A stretch of 64,000 bases of DNA from Pycnococcus provasolii (Eukaryota > Chlorophyta > Pseudoscourfieldiophyceae > Pseudoscourfieldiales > Pycnococcaceae): NCBI GenBank assembly GCA_938743325.2, contig OW568861.1:744001-808000 (forward strand), in the 5' to 3' direction. A program made the position numbers and the translations under genes. The notes beneath the pieces were generated by a model. It saw only the letters and a list, made by a program, of their open reading frames with translations, had not been told where the DNA came from and ran no database searches. This document shows, piece after piece, positions 46,893 to 55,834 of the stretch (position 1 is the stretch's first letter; every line of letters starts with the position of its first letter).

Positions 46893-48746
46893 ATGGCCAT
46901 GGCGCACTCTCATTCTCATTCTCTCATGTGTGTTCGAGTCTTTAAGTTTAGTTTTGTAATGGCACTGGTTTCTCCTTGGGTTCTTTCACCTGGTGGTGGT
47001 GGTGGATTTCAGGGTGCGTTGGCGTGCACGGTTCTCTTCGCAGGTCGGTCAGCTACACAAGACGGATCTGTCATGGCGAGTCACTCCGACGACGGAGAAG
47101 GTGACTCTGACCCGCGTGTCGTTCGGGTGGACGCCAAGAAGTTTCCATCCAAGACGTCGTACCCGAGGAGAATTCCTAACAGTCAACAAAACCTTCGCAA
47201 CATAAGGCCGGATGTCGAGACGTTCCCGAGGTTCGTCGGAAGCGGATACGGAGAGACGTACGAGCCTACGCAGCCGTGGAACGCAAAGTACAAACCAACC
47301 ACGCCCGTCGGGTCCATTGAACAGGTCGATAGCACGTACGCATACTACGATGCCAACTACGGCATCATGAACGAAAAACAGCTTGGCATGGGCGAAAGCA
47401 CTTGCTCCGCCCGCATCGCTGTGCCGGCGCCGTGGAGGCCTGGAGGCGAGGCAATGTTCTGCATCAACGAACTCAGCCGCATCGCCATGGAACGATGCGA
47501 CACTGCGAGGTGTGCAGTTCAGCTGATGGGCCAGCTCGCGGAAGACCACGGATACTACGGCGCGTCGGCGGGCATCGAGGGAAGCGGCGAAAGCTTGGTG
47601 GTGCACGACAAGAACGAAGGGTGGGTGTTCCACATCCTGCCCAGCGACCCGAAGCGCACGAAGACGAGTGCCAACTGGGTCGCGCAGCGTATCCCCGAAG
47701 ACCACGTGCTGGTTATCGCGAACATGTACGTCATCCGTCACGTCGACTTCACCGATACGGCAAACTTCATGTTTTCGAAAAACCTTGTCGTGGACGCCAT
47801 CGCCGGCGGATGGTATACGCCAAAGACTCCCGGAGACTACAGCGACTTCGACTTCACCGCGGCGTACAGCGACGGCGAGTACAACCACAAGTTCTACACA
47901 GGTCGAAGGGTGTGGGGAGCATACCGCCTTCTCGCAAGCCAACTCAATCTTCCGGCTGACTACCATAACCTGCGAGATGATGCGCCGTATCCGTTTTCTG
48001 CTCGTCCTGATCGCAAGGTGACGGCGCAGGACTTCTTCCGTGTTCACCGCGACTGGTACGAGAACACGCCGTTCGACATGAGCAAGCACCTTGCGGCTGG
48101 CGCGTTTGGCGTTCCCGATCGCTACATGACGGAGGGTACGACGGGCGTGAAAGGTGCATGGGAGCGCAGCATCGCGCTGTTCCGCACGGCATACTCGCAT
48201 ATCACCGTGAGCCGCAGCTGGCTTCCCGATTCCGTCGGAGGTGTCGTGTGGCTTGGCCAGGGTGCGGCTCACGGAACCTCGTACGTTCCCCTGTTTGCAG
48301 GTGCGAACCGCATATCTTGGGCGCACTCCATTGGCGACCCGTCGTCGTTGAACCGCACGTCGGTTTGGTGGAGTCACCGGTATGCGCTGAATGTCGCCAG
48401 AGGCATGCGGTTCATGGATTCGCACAAGTTCATCGCGGCGACGCAGTCTAAGCTGGAGTCTGACGCCGCGGACCTCGTGAGCCGAGTGTCAACATCCGGC
48501 GATCCTCCGACCGGCGACTCTCTGGCGCAGCTGTCGGAAGATCACGTGAATCGCGTGCGAGATGCGTGGTGGAGTCTTGTGGACACGGTCGTCGTGACGT
48601 TCGCGGATGGTTGGCACACGACCACGTCGCAGGTTGGAGCTGCGCTGGGATACCCGTCGTGGTGGCTTGAGACGGTGGGTTACGAGAATGGCCCACCACC
48701 TCCTCACCCTCACGACAACAAGGAGGAGGAAATTTCTGTTTCCTAG
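46893..48746 (+). CDS. Peptidase C69 (dipeptidase/secernin-like Ntn hydrolase)
   Basis: 617 residues. The N-terminus, containing CVRVFKFSFVMALVSPWVL, is a signal-peptide-like leader; three ATGs (residues 1, 3, 23) are possible starts. ALACTVLFAGRSATQDGSVM places the catalytic Cys near residue 45, which would be exposed by autocleavage as in C69 enzymes (consensus C....g..at.dgs....). YDANYGIMNEKQLGMGESTC, EDHGYYGASAGIEGSGESL, EGWVFHILPSDPKRTKTSANWVAQRIPEDHV and a C-terminal GGVVWLGQGAAHGTSYVPLFAG match the family closely. The enzyme should hydrolyse dipeptides in a secretory or lysosome-like compartment. Length slightly exceeds bacterial PepD. Confidence 0.88.
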   Translation: MAMAHSHSHSLMCVRVFKFSFVMALVSPWVLSPGGGGGFQGALACTVLFAGRSATQDGSVMASHSDDGEGDSDPRVVRVDAKKFPSKTSYPRRIPNSQQNLRNIRPDVETFPRFVGSGYGETYEPTQPWNAKYKPTTPVGSIEQVDSTYAYYDANYGIMNEKQLGMGESTCSARIAVPAPWRPGGEAMFCINELSRIAMERCDTARCAVQLMGQLAEDHGYYGASAGIEGSGESLVVHDKNEGWVFHILPSDPKRTKTSANWVAQRIPEDHVLVIANMYVIRHVDFTDTANFMFSKNLVVDAIAGGWYTPKTPGDYSDFDFTAAYSDGEYNHKFYTGRRVWGAYRLLASQLNLPADYHNLRDDAPYPFSARPDRKVTAQDFFRVHRDWYENTPFDMSKHLAAGAFGVPDRYMTEGTTGVKGAWERSIALFRTAYSHITVSRSWLPDSVGGVVWLGQGAAHGTSYVPLFAGANRISWAHSIGDPSSLNRTSVWWSHRYALNVARGMRFMDSHKFIAATQSKLESDAADLVSRVSTSGDPPTGDSLAQLSEDHVNRVRDAWWSLVDTVVVTFADGWHTTTSQVGAALGYPSWWLETVGYENGPPPPHPHDNKEEEISVS

Positions 48747-49553
48747 TTGATTTCGTAGCAGGAGTACTGTAGTACTTTTTTTTGTCTGTACGGGTAGTTG
48801 TAAACGCACAGTTTGCTTACGTGTGATTAAAAAAATCTTCACGCCCCTCACCTCCTCCGTCAAGTCGCTTAAGGATAACCTTACCACACCTTACCTTTAA
48901 GGTTATCCTTCGCCGGCCGGAAGCCACCTCAATACGGCGTGCAAATAAGCGTACTTACCATAAGGTAGTCCATAGACTAAGGTGAGGAAAGGCGATATGA
49001 TTTGGGCGCGGCGGTTCTGATATTTTTTTCTTCCGGAACGATCGTGACGCGCCGAGAGGCAAGCGAAGGAAAGGACGGTGTGAGAGGAGGGAAGGAGGTT
49101 GACCACGCGCTCCCTCCACGACGCGGTACGGTACCACACCCCAGGTATGTATGTAAAGGTATGTCCTTTACATACCGTACCACCACCACCACCACCACCA
49201 CCACCACCACCACATGACCACCTACCTAGCGCAAAACAGAGTCCGAGGAAGTTTCGGCCCCTTGTTTTGGGTTTGAATCAAGAGTTCGTATTTTCGCACG
49301 AACTAAACACGGTGGTTCCGTACCACCCATTCGTCAAAAATATCACCACCGTTAACCACCGTTAACTTTTTTCCCAAGGGCCCTTTTACAACGAAGGGAT
49401 GGGGAAGGAGGTTGCAAAAAAGTGTCCCGGGAAAGTGCCCAAGTGCGAAGGTGCCAGAAAAAACCAACACGCTTCGTCAAGCTTCTTGTCACGTCAACAC
49501 GCGCCTTCCCAGCAATCATCCGATTCATTCTTCGAATCTCATTCATCTTTCTC
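48747..49553. other. Gene-poor region with hairpins and a CCA microsatellite
   Basis: 807 bp. AAGGATAACCTTA at 48871-48883 and its exact complement at 48898-48910 form a 13-bp hairpin. TATGTAAAGG/CCTTTACATA form another near 49150-49175. An (ACC)n run of about 12 units spans 49180-49213. Small frames here are low complexity. Confidence 0.6.
48871..48910. repeat. Perfect 13-bp inverted repeat, 14-base loop
   Basis: Lies about 125 bp after the peptidase C69 stop codon. It could be a 3'-end RNA structure or a trace of a small element. Related AAGGTAACCTTAAG and CCTTAAGG words occur near 54975-55000. Confidence 0.6.
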
Positions 49554-49967
49554 ATGGCGTGCCCTCTCTGCTGGTCGCTCATGCTTACCCAGGCGGCGCC
49601 TGTTATCACAGGAGTGCTTTCCGCTGCCACACTTACGTCGGCAACCCGTGTGTGGGCTTCAAGGCGCGGTGCTTCGGAAGGTATTCGCGATAATGATGAG
49701 GATGGGGAAACACATGATTTCGGCGTGGCTCGTGACAACACTGCGTGTGAAAATAATGCGCCAAACAACTTCAACGTCGGGCGGGCGGAGAACCACGTGC
49801 AGACACTCAGGATGCATACAAAAATCAACAGGGAGGACTCGCAGCCACATCCTCGCAGAGATGCAACGACCACACGTGCCGTGCGTATGCCAAAACAGGC
49901 AAAGCGTGGTGCAAGTGTGTTTCGCACGAAAATGCGAGTGAAGACTACGACGCGGTTTGTGATGTAG
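49554..49967 (+). CDS. Possible small protein with hydrophobic N-terminus (doubtful)
   Basis: 138 codons from ATG 49554. Residues 1-25 (MACPLCWSLMLTQAAPVITG) could be a signal peptide, and the remainder is polar and basic with no recognised motif. A competing 233-codon frame on the minus strand (49352-50053) begins only at TTG. Neither is supported by homology. It is convergent with USB1, 61 bp apart. Confidence 0.25.
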   Translation: MACPLCWSLMLTQAAPVITGVLSAATLTSATRVWASRRGASEGIRDNDEDGETHDFGVARDNTACENNAPNNFNVGRAENHVQTLRMHTKINREDSQPHPRRDATTTRAVRMPKQAKRGASVFRTKMRVKTTTRFVM

Positions 49968-50028
49968 GTGTGTGTTTTTTGAAAGTTTTTCTTTAATGGA
50001 TGGTTGATTTTCCTTTTAACATGATGAA

Positions 50029-50943
50029 CTATGATATAACGTGAACGTGACAACCAACCTGAAGACGTACTCGACGCACAACGAAGCGCACGCTGGCGCT
50101 GGCGATAGCGTGAGCAGCATCAAGACTAGCACGCGACACCTTGTGCAGCGCGCCTTCGACGGTATCGGACGACGTAAGCACGTAGCGAGCAACGCTGACG
50201 TGGTAGATGGGTTCCGCGTGCTCCTCGCCGCCGCCATAACGCGGTAGCCCCAGCAGAGACACGACGCCGTCGACTGCCGCGGCAAGCGGTGCGAGGTTGC
50301 CGCTAGCCTGGCTCGTTATGGGCAGAGATAGGAACACAGAGCGACCATCCGAACTTGGAAGTGCCAGTGCATTGGACGGAGAAACGGCGAACGTGCAGTC
50401 TGGACTTGCGCCTCGTCGCCGTCTGCGAACGCGTCTCCTCAGCTCGTCAACGAGGGGTTGAATCTGCGCACGGGATATACCTGTCGAGCGTGACAGGCTC
50501 ACGTGCAGTCCCAATGCCTTCACACCTTCCGACGTCCCTCCGTCAGGCCAAGGCAGAGCTTCGAGTCGCCCGCCATAGCGTTGCTTGAACTGGTCACAAG
50601 CACGGTCGACAAACTGTCTGAGGAGCTGACAAGACTGAGTTGACGTTGAGGGCTGCACGGATGCGTACACGAACGATAGATACCGCCCTTCGATACCCAT
50701 ACCACTCTGAGATTCCACTTCGCCATGTAGGGAAGCCATACCCAACCTAACGGAGCCATCCGTCACGACGCGTTCTGCCTCCGCAATCAACGCCTCCGCA
50801 TCAATTTCAGACGACGACTTCTCTTGAGCTTCAGACTTCTCCTCCTCCACCTCTGACGAAGATGAAGACGACGAGTCTGAAGAGCTCGCGTACGCCAACG
50901 CCAGTGACGACAACGCGCCACCACCACACCCCGCCGCCGCCAT
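50029..50943 (-). CDS. USB1: U6 snRNA phosphodiesterase USB1/Mpn1-like
   Basis: 304 residues from ATG 50943; the longer frame starts only with TTG. Both HxS catalytic motifs of the 2H phosphoesterase fold are present: LHVSLSRSTG with His147 and YHVSVARYVL with His248. Spacing (~100 residues) and surroundings fit USB1. The first ~70 residues are Ser/Glu-rich and disordered, as in other USB1 proteins. The enzyme trims the 3' oligo(U) tail of U6 snRNA and leaves a terminal phosphate, protecting it from decay. A TTAGGG array lies 71 bp upstream. Confidence 0.85.
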   Translation of the reverse strand: MAAAGCGGGALSSLALAYASSSDSSSSSSSEVEEEKSEAQEKSSSEIDAEALIAEAERVVTDGSVRLGMASLHGEVESQSGMGIEGRYLSFVYASVQPSTSTQSCQLLRQFVDRACDQFKQRYGGRLEALPWPDGGTSEGVKALGLHVSLSRSTGISRAQIQPLVDELRRRVRRRRRGASPDCTFAVSPSNALALPSSDGRSVFLSLPITSQASGNLAPLAAAVDGVVSLLGLPRYGGGEEHAEPIYHVSVARYVLTSSDTVEGALHKVSRASLDAAHAIASASVRFVVRRVRLQVGCHVHVIS

Positions 50944-51013
50944 AAGGGAACCACGGCACAAACTCACGGATGGCGCAAGGGCGCAGGGCGCAGGACTGCG
51001 ACTCAAGGGGAAG

Positions 51014-51059
51014 GATTAGGGTTAGGGTTAGAGCTCTAGGGTTAGGGTTAGGGTTAGGG
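51014..51059 (+). promoter_or_regulatory. TTAGGG double array upstream of USB1
   Basis: Two blocks of perfect TTAGGG (2-3 units and 3-4 units) are split by AGCTCT, itself palindromic with its flanks (TTAGAGCTCTAGGG). It lies 71 bp before the USB1 ATG and about 120 bp beyond the convergent end of the CNBD gene. Confidence 0.6.
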
Positions 51060-51179
51060 CGCCGACGGCTTATTTAGTTATTCGCAGAATGTTTTTTTAA
51101 GGAAATAAGTAGTTACGGTAGTTACTTTATGTTTAGCTTTTGTTTTATGTACATATTAAAATATGGTAGTCTAAGGTCC

Positions 51180-54100
51180 TTAGCTCAGCGCGCCCATCGT
51201 CCCTTTCGAAATGACGCCACTCAAGACTTCCGCACGCGAACGAGGTGTCAATATCAGCTCGCGTCCCGACAAGCCTCTCGGGCTCTTGAGGATCTTCGTT
51301 GCAAGGTTGCGGTATGGACTCATCGAACGGAAGACGCCAGGACCAGGTGTAAAGCGGTAAACCACATTGGATCCTACCGAGCTCCGCTTGCTGTTCTCGC
51401 TTTCATCGTTGAGTATGCCCGCGTACAGCTCTGGCGAAATGCTACTGCCCGCCCTAACGCGTGCTGAATTCTTGCGCGTCAGCGTTGCCCTCTTCCGTGC
51501 AGTCTCCTGTGGAGATGGTGGAGCGGTGCATGATTTCGAAGATCCAAATACAACTGAGTGACCCAGACGGTATCTTTCAGCCGGATGCTGGATTTTCGGC
51601 TTGGAGTCGCCCCTTGCACTCAGCAGGTCCTTCTGCCAAATCATAAACTCCATCTCGTCATCCTCGAGCATCGCGGGACTCGATAGAAGACGCATGTTCA
51701 GCTTAGGCACGCGTGAGCGCTCCTCCGCTCGCGCCATCTTCCGCGTCATCTTCTCCGCGCGCACCTTCTCCGCCTGAGCCGCCGCACGCTCGTACATGGC
51801 TGGGTCCGCCTCGATGTGCCACGAGGTGTTCACCAATTCCGAAATTTCGTCATTTTGCTGAACATCGGCAGATTCAGGAGCTGTGATCGGGCTCGGGGCT
51901 GTTGGGATTGTGTGGTCGATCTGCATCACATTCACATTCTTTTCGCTCTGCTGTTCGTCACGCGTGCGCAGCAACGTTGCTGATGGGACTTCGCGCTTCT
52001 CGGAAAGCAGAGGTGGAACTGGGATCACCTTGAGTGGCGCCACATTTGATGCAGAAACGGGACGATCGTGGAAGTCACGACCTGGGACGACGACGTGTGG
52101 AGTAGTCTCAGGTGCACCTCGTGGCACGGCACCCAGAAGCATATGCGAAGGCTGAAAGTTTTTCGCCACCGGCGGTGTCGTGCGACGCTGCATCTGGACC
52201 ACCGGAGTGGATGACGACTCTGACGGTGCCGTGTATGGCCGCCTCTCTGGGACGCCATCCTTCACCACCGCTGCGGTCACCTTCCCCACATACGGCGCTG
52301 GCGGCGCTGGCGATGCGGCATGCCTAGATATCGACGTCGAGGCAATCGTTGATGCTGTTGTGCTGATGCGCGACGTGCCCTCGAGCAGTTCACGCACACG
52401 CTCCTCTCGATATCGGCGTCGCTTGCGCGCCACGAGCAGTATCGCTTCCTGCGTGCGACCACTCAGGCGCGAGATTTCGCCCGCCGTGAACACGAGCATG
52501 GTCGTGGGTTTTTCTGCAATAGCAGAGCAAAGCGCACGCCACTTGTCTACGTCGCCCTTGCGCTTCTGCTGCTCGTCCCAGATCAGCAGACTCTCCTCGC
52601 CGATGTAGCCATTTTCGCCCACGACAGCAAGCTCGAAGCGCCGAAAGGACTGCTGCGACTTTCTCTGGACCCAAAATTTGTTCGTCGTGCCCGTGGTGCG
52701 CACCGCCGTGAAGGTTTTCGGAGCCTTGGGCACAAAATCAGGAGAAAGATTGGCAAAGGCGGCGTTGCCGCGAGCTGCAAGATCGCGAAGGTCGGTGCCC
52801 GGCGATTTGCTCGTCGCCGTTATTGCCAATGTTTTCTGCTGAGTGGATTCTGCCACCGACATAGTATGCATGAGCTTCACATCGCCAGCCGAAATGAGTC
52901 TAACCTTATCCAGGCTGTCACCCTGGCTGAAAATCTTTTCGCCTCTCTGACGTGACTGCGGCTTGAGTGCGTAGATGATGCGCGTAAGCTCCTCTCCCGA
53001 GAGCGAGTCGAGCAGTGTGACGCGCCGTAGAATGACCATCTGGCTCTCCCACTCTCGCTGCTGAATGTCGCGCAGATGCAGGTTGTAGTCCTCACGTGAG
53101 ATGCAAAGAAGAGTGGTCTCCTCCTGCGCGTACACGCTTGCTGACCTCCTCGCGTGCGCGTTCTGCAGAGCCAGTTCCCCGAAGCTCATTCCTCGCGTGC
53201 ATCTCTGCACTCTTTTACCAAAGCGCCGCTCCACGTCTTCCGTCGAGATATCCTTTCTCGACACATCGTCGCCGTTGTTCGAGCGTGATAACTTTTGCGA
53301 TCGTGCCATTGCTCTTGCGGCGATGAAGGCAGCGCTCATCCTGCGGCCGCCCGCGCCCTTTTGCTTGGGTGTGGCACCAGGCGTTGACGCTGTGGAGGCC
53401 GACTTGGCTGCAGCCGCCGTCTCATCTGCCGCGCTCTTCTTCATGCCGCCAGCCTCCTTTACGTGCACGCTCACGGAGCCGTCGAGGATGATGTACATGC
53501 AATTTCCCACGTCGCCGTCGACGCAGATCATGCTTCGCTTCGGTGCTACCTGAAAGTCAAGCACGCGGCCAAGCATAATGCGCTGACTTTTTGGCAACTT
53601 CCCCACAAGCCCCGCGCGCATGCACGTTTCCAGCTTGAGCAGCTGCACGTGCGTCCGCTCGTCGCCCTCAAGTTCGAGGATACGCGTCATTGCCTGCTTC
53701 GTGTAGATGATGGATCCCGTATTGCTGTCCTGCGATGTGGAGATGAGTGGCTGCGGTGCGCCGCTGCTGCTGGTACGCATCACACCGTCGCGACTAGTGC
53801 GTTTTTTCATGGAGATTGGTGATTTGGCACCACCTCTTGGTGATTTGCCACTCTGGCCAGCAATATCACTGTCGTCGGTGAGGAGTCGCTGAAAAGCCTG
53901 CCGCTCAACAAGCAAAAGCTCCAGATCCGTAGCAGCTTCTGCGGTGTGAGGATTCCTCGTATCGAATCCGAAGAGCACACTTTCACAGACAGCATCTCCA
54001 ACATTGGCAACTTCGCACATCTCTCCCTCAGGCAGACGAGGGCTCGTCGGCGCACCTGCCGTCGCCGACCTTGGCCTCTGCTGCGTCGGCGTCGGCGTCG

Positions 54101-54872
54101 GCAAGCTCAAGCTCAGTCGATGCCGCGGGCTTATGGGTGGAGTGTCAGATACGTGCTTCTCAAGCGACGCATCCTTGCACCACAGGTTGCACGTTCCGCT
54201 GAGAATGACGAACGCCATTCCCGCTGTTCCATCCTCCTGCGCGAACACCTCCCCTGCTGTCACGGTCGTGAGGCGCAAGCTTGAACACAGGTTCAGCCTG
54301 CATTCCGGTCGCAGTTCGTCGAAGAAGGTGAGCGGCGCAACGAAGGCTGATATCGCCTCCAGGTCGTCATCTGTGCGTTCAAAGAAGCGTTTTTGCAGCG
54401 CGGCTCGTGCCGCCACCTCCGCAAGTGCCGCTTTCCTTTCAAGTTCCTGTTGCCGTGGCTCGTCGGCGGATACTTCGCTGTTCCTGTTCGAGTCTCCTTC
54501 CCCGGAAATCTGTATCGGTAGCACTTCGCCAAGGTCTTCGTTGACGTTTGTCGTGTCTAGCTTGTCAAGGTTAGATGCGACCGACCCCGCAGGCGAGCGG
54601 AACGACACGGCGCGGGAGACACCTGCAAAGCTGAGTGACGGCGTGCCCGTGTTTGACCTCGGGTCCCGGGTATTCATGTCGCCGTTGATGGAGGTTGACG
54701 GCGACCTGTTCTGAACTGACGACGGAGGAGACCTTGAAGGGGAAGCTAAAAGAGAGGCGGCCGACGTTAAAAGCGACGCTGACGAACCCGAGCCTGCTGC
54801 GTTCAGAGAGAGGAGATTATTACTGGATGACGAGCGCGAAACGTGACCAGAGACATGCGGGGAACTTGACAT
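51180..54872 (-). CDS. Protein with three cyclic-nucleotide-binding domains
   Basis: 1230 residues. After a disordered Ser-rich ~170 residues, CNBD1 (~181-321) has AGEVFAQEDGTAGMAFVILSG but lacks a recognisable phosphate-binding cassette. CNBD2 (~418-590) has SMICVDGDVGNCMYIILDGS and MSFGELALQNAHARRSASVYA, which matches the phosphate cassette FGE(L)AL...R.A.V, so it may bind cAMP or cGMP. An insert of ~75 residues, Ala/Ser-rich, splits it. CNBD3 (~615-810) has GEKIFSQGDSLDKVRLISAG and GENGYIGEESLL, less canonical. No channel, kinase or GEF domain follows. The remainder is Ser/Pro/Thr-rich, with EDDEMEFMIWQKDLLSARG near 1085. It may be a regulatory scaffold, possibly ciliary or cytosolic; this is inference. 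Confidence 0.75.
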   Translation of the reverse strand: MSSSPHVSGHVSRSSSSNNLLSLNAAGSGSSASLLTSAASLLASPSRSPPSSVQNRSPSTSINGDMNTRDPRSNTGTPSLSFAGVSRAVSFRSPAGSVASNLDKLDTTNVNEDLGEVLPIQISGEGDSNRNSEVSADEPRQQELERKAALAEVAARAALQKRFFERTDDDLEAISAFVAPLTFFDELRPECRLNLCSSLRLTTVTAGEVFAQEDGTAGMAFVILSGTCNLWCKDASLEKHVSDTPPISPRHRLSLSLPTPTPTQQRPRSATAGAPTSPRLPEGEMCEVANVGDAVCESVLFGFDTRNPHTAEAATDLELLLVERQAFQRLLTDDSDIAGQSGKSPRGGAKSPISMKKRTSRDGVMRTSSSGAPQPLISTSQDSNTGSIIYTKQAMTRILELEGDERTHVQLLKLETCMRAGLVGKLPKSQRIMLGRVLDFQVAPKRSMICVDGDVGNCMYIILDGSVSVHVKEAGGMKKSAADETAAAAKSASTASTPGATPKQKGAGGRRMSAAFIAARAMARSQKLSRSNNGDDVSRKDISTEDVERRFGKRVQRCTRGMSFGELALQNAHARRSASVYAQEETTLLCISREDYNLHLRDIQQREWESQMVILRRVTLLDSLSGEELTRIIYALKPQSRQRGEKIFSQGDSLDKVRLISAGDVKLMHTMSVAESTQQKTLAITATSKSPGTDLRDLAARGNAAFANLSPDFVPKAPKTFTAVRTTGTTNKFWVQRKSQQSFRRFELAVVGENGYIGEESLLIWDEQQKRKGDVDKWRALCSAIAEKPTTMLVFTAGEISRLSGRTQEAILLVARKRRRYREERVRELLEGTSRISTTASTIASTSISRHAASPAPPAPYVGKVTAAVVKDGVPERRPYTAPSESSSTPVVQMQRRTTPPVAKNFQPSHMLLGAVPRGAPETTPHVVVPGRDFHDRPVSASNVAPLKVIPVPPLLSEKREVPSATLLRTRDEQQSEKNVNVMQIDHTIPTAPSPITAPESADVQQNDEISELVNTSWHIEADPAMYERAAAQAEKVRAEKMTRKMARAEERSRVPKLNMRLLSSPAMLEDDEMEFMIWQKDLLSARGDSKPKIQHPAERYRLGHSVVFGSSKSCTAPPSPQETARKRATLTRKNSARVRAGSSISPELYAGILNDESENSKRSSVGSNVVYRFTPGPGVFRSMSPYRNLATKILKSPRGLSGRELILTPRSRAEVLSGVISKGTMGALS

Positions 54873-55095
54873 AGTTTATAAAATCACACACTCACTCCCA
54901 AAGACACACAGAACACAGAAAAGAAATGACAGGTCCAATCACTCACTCACTCAATCAATCAATCACGAGAAAAAGGTAACCTTAAGAATTCACCTTAAGG
55001 CGGAATGATATTCTATGATATGATGAGGCGAAATGGAATGAGAATAATTATGATGGCCAATGCCGGCCGGGTCCCAAGCAAGAAGGGGAGCGAGA

Positions 55096-55147
55096 GACCA
55101 GTGGTACCAGTGGTACGGTACCAGTGATGACCAGTGACCAGTGGGGT
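55096..55147 (+). repeat. ACCAGTG(GT) short tandem repeat
   Basis: About six imperfect copies of CCAGTGGTA/CCAGTGA in roughly 50 bp, between two divergent genes. Confidence 0.65.
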
Positions 55148-55648
55148 GGGACGACTTCCGACCGGACGACGACGACTTCCGACCCGAACAGGTGACACTT
55201 CGCAGTCCGTTGTTAGTCTACTAACAACGCCTGGCCTTGGGGACAGGTCGGCGAAACCGGTCGGTGTCGGTGGGGAAATAAATGGGTGAATTAGGTCGGG
55301 GTACCTTAAGTCAACGAAAGGTGGTATCCTTTTCCTTGCCTTATGAGACTTGCCAGTTGCACTTGTCCGGTGCACCGTTCTCATCACCGAGCAAGGACGC
55401 CCTCCGGAAATGAAAAAGTCAACACCATCCCTCCCTTTGTTTGTTTGTTGTGTTTTTATTTGGGCACGCCTGATGATTCTCCCGTGATGGTTCGTCTTCG
55501 AGTTCTCAGACAGTCAGAGCTGATGTGCGTGCGTCGACCATCCCTCCAGCCTCCAGGCTCCGACCAGTTCGCTGCTGTGGGGATACACTGCTGATACGTA
55601 TAACTGCTTCATCCGTAGAAGGGACGACTCCGGCACGTCACGTCCCGG

Positions 55649-55680
55649 GTCCCAAGTCCCAAGTCCCAAGTCCCAAGCCC
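55649..55680 (+). repeat. AAGTCCC heptamer tandem repeat
   Basis: Four head-to-tail heptamers; the first and last are slightly varied (GGGTCCC and AAGCCC). Confidence 0.8.
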
Positions 55681-55834
55681 ATACCAAGGTTCCGGCACGT
55701 AGCGATGGCCACCGACAGGCCTGGTTGTTGATCAATGGTCTTGATTATGCAACGAAGAGGAGTGGTGAGGATTTCTTAGGCTTTACGAAGGTAACAGGGG
55801 ATTTGATTGTAACAACATTGTATGTATGTAAAGT

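Larger units (their letters stand above)
54873..55834. other. Gene-poor region with simple repeats
   Basis: 962 bp with no supported gene. (CACT)n/(CAAT)n runs sit near 54943-54965. ACCAGTG-type heptamers repeat about six times (55096-55147). AAGTCCC repeats four times at 55649-55680. A CTTAAGG/AACCTTAAG pair is near 54975-55000. Confidence 0.55.

Noticed and set aside
47049-48425. 458-codon frame antisense to peptidase C69
   Set aside because: It is a mirror of the coding frame's codon bias; no motif, and the sense frame is a clear enzyme.
49352-50053. 233-codon minus-strand frame between peptidase C69 and USB1
   Set aside because: Begins at TTG, has no recognisable segment and overlaps the end of USB1.
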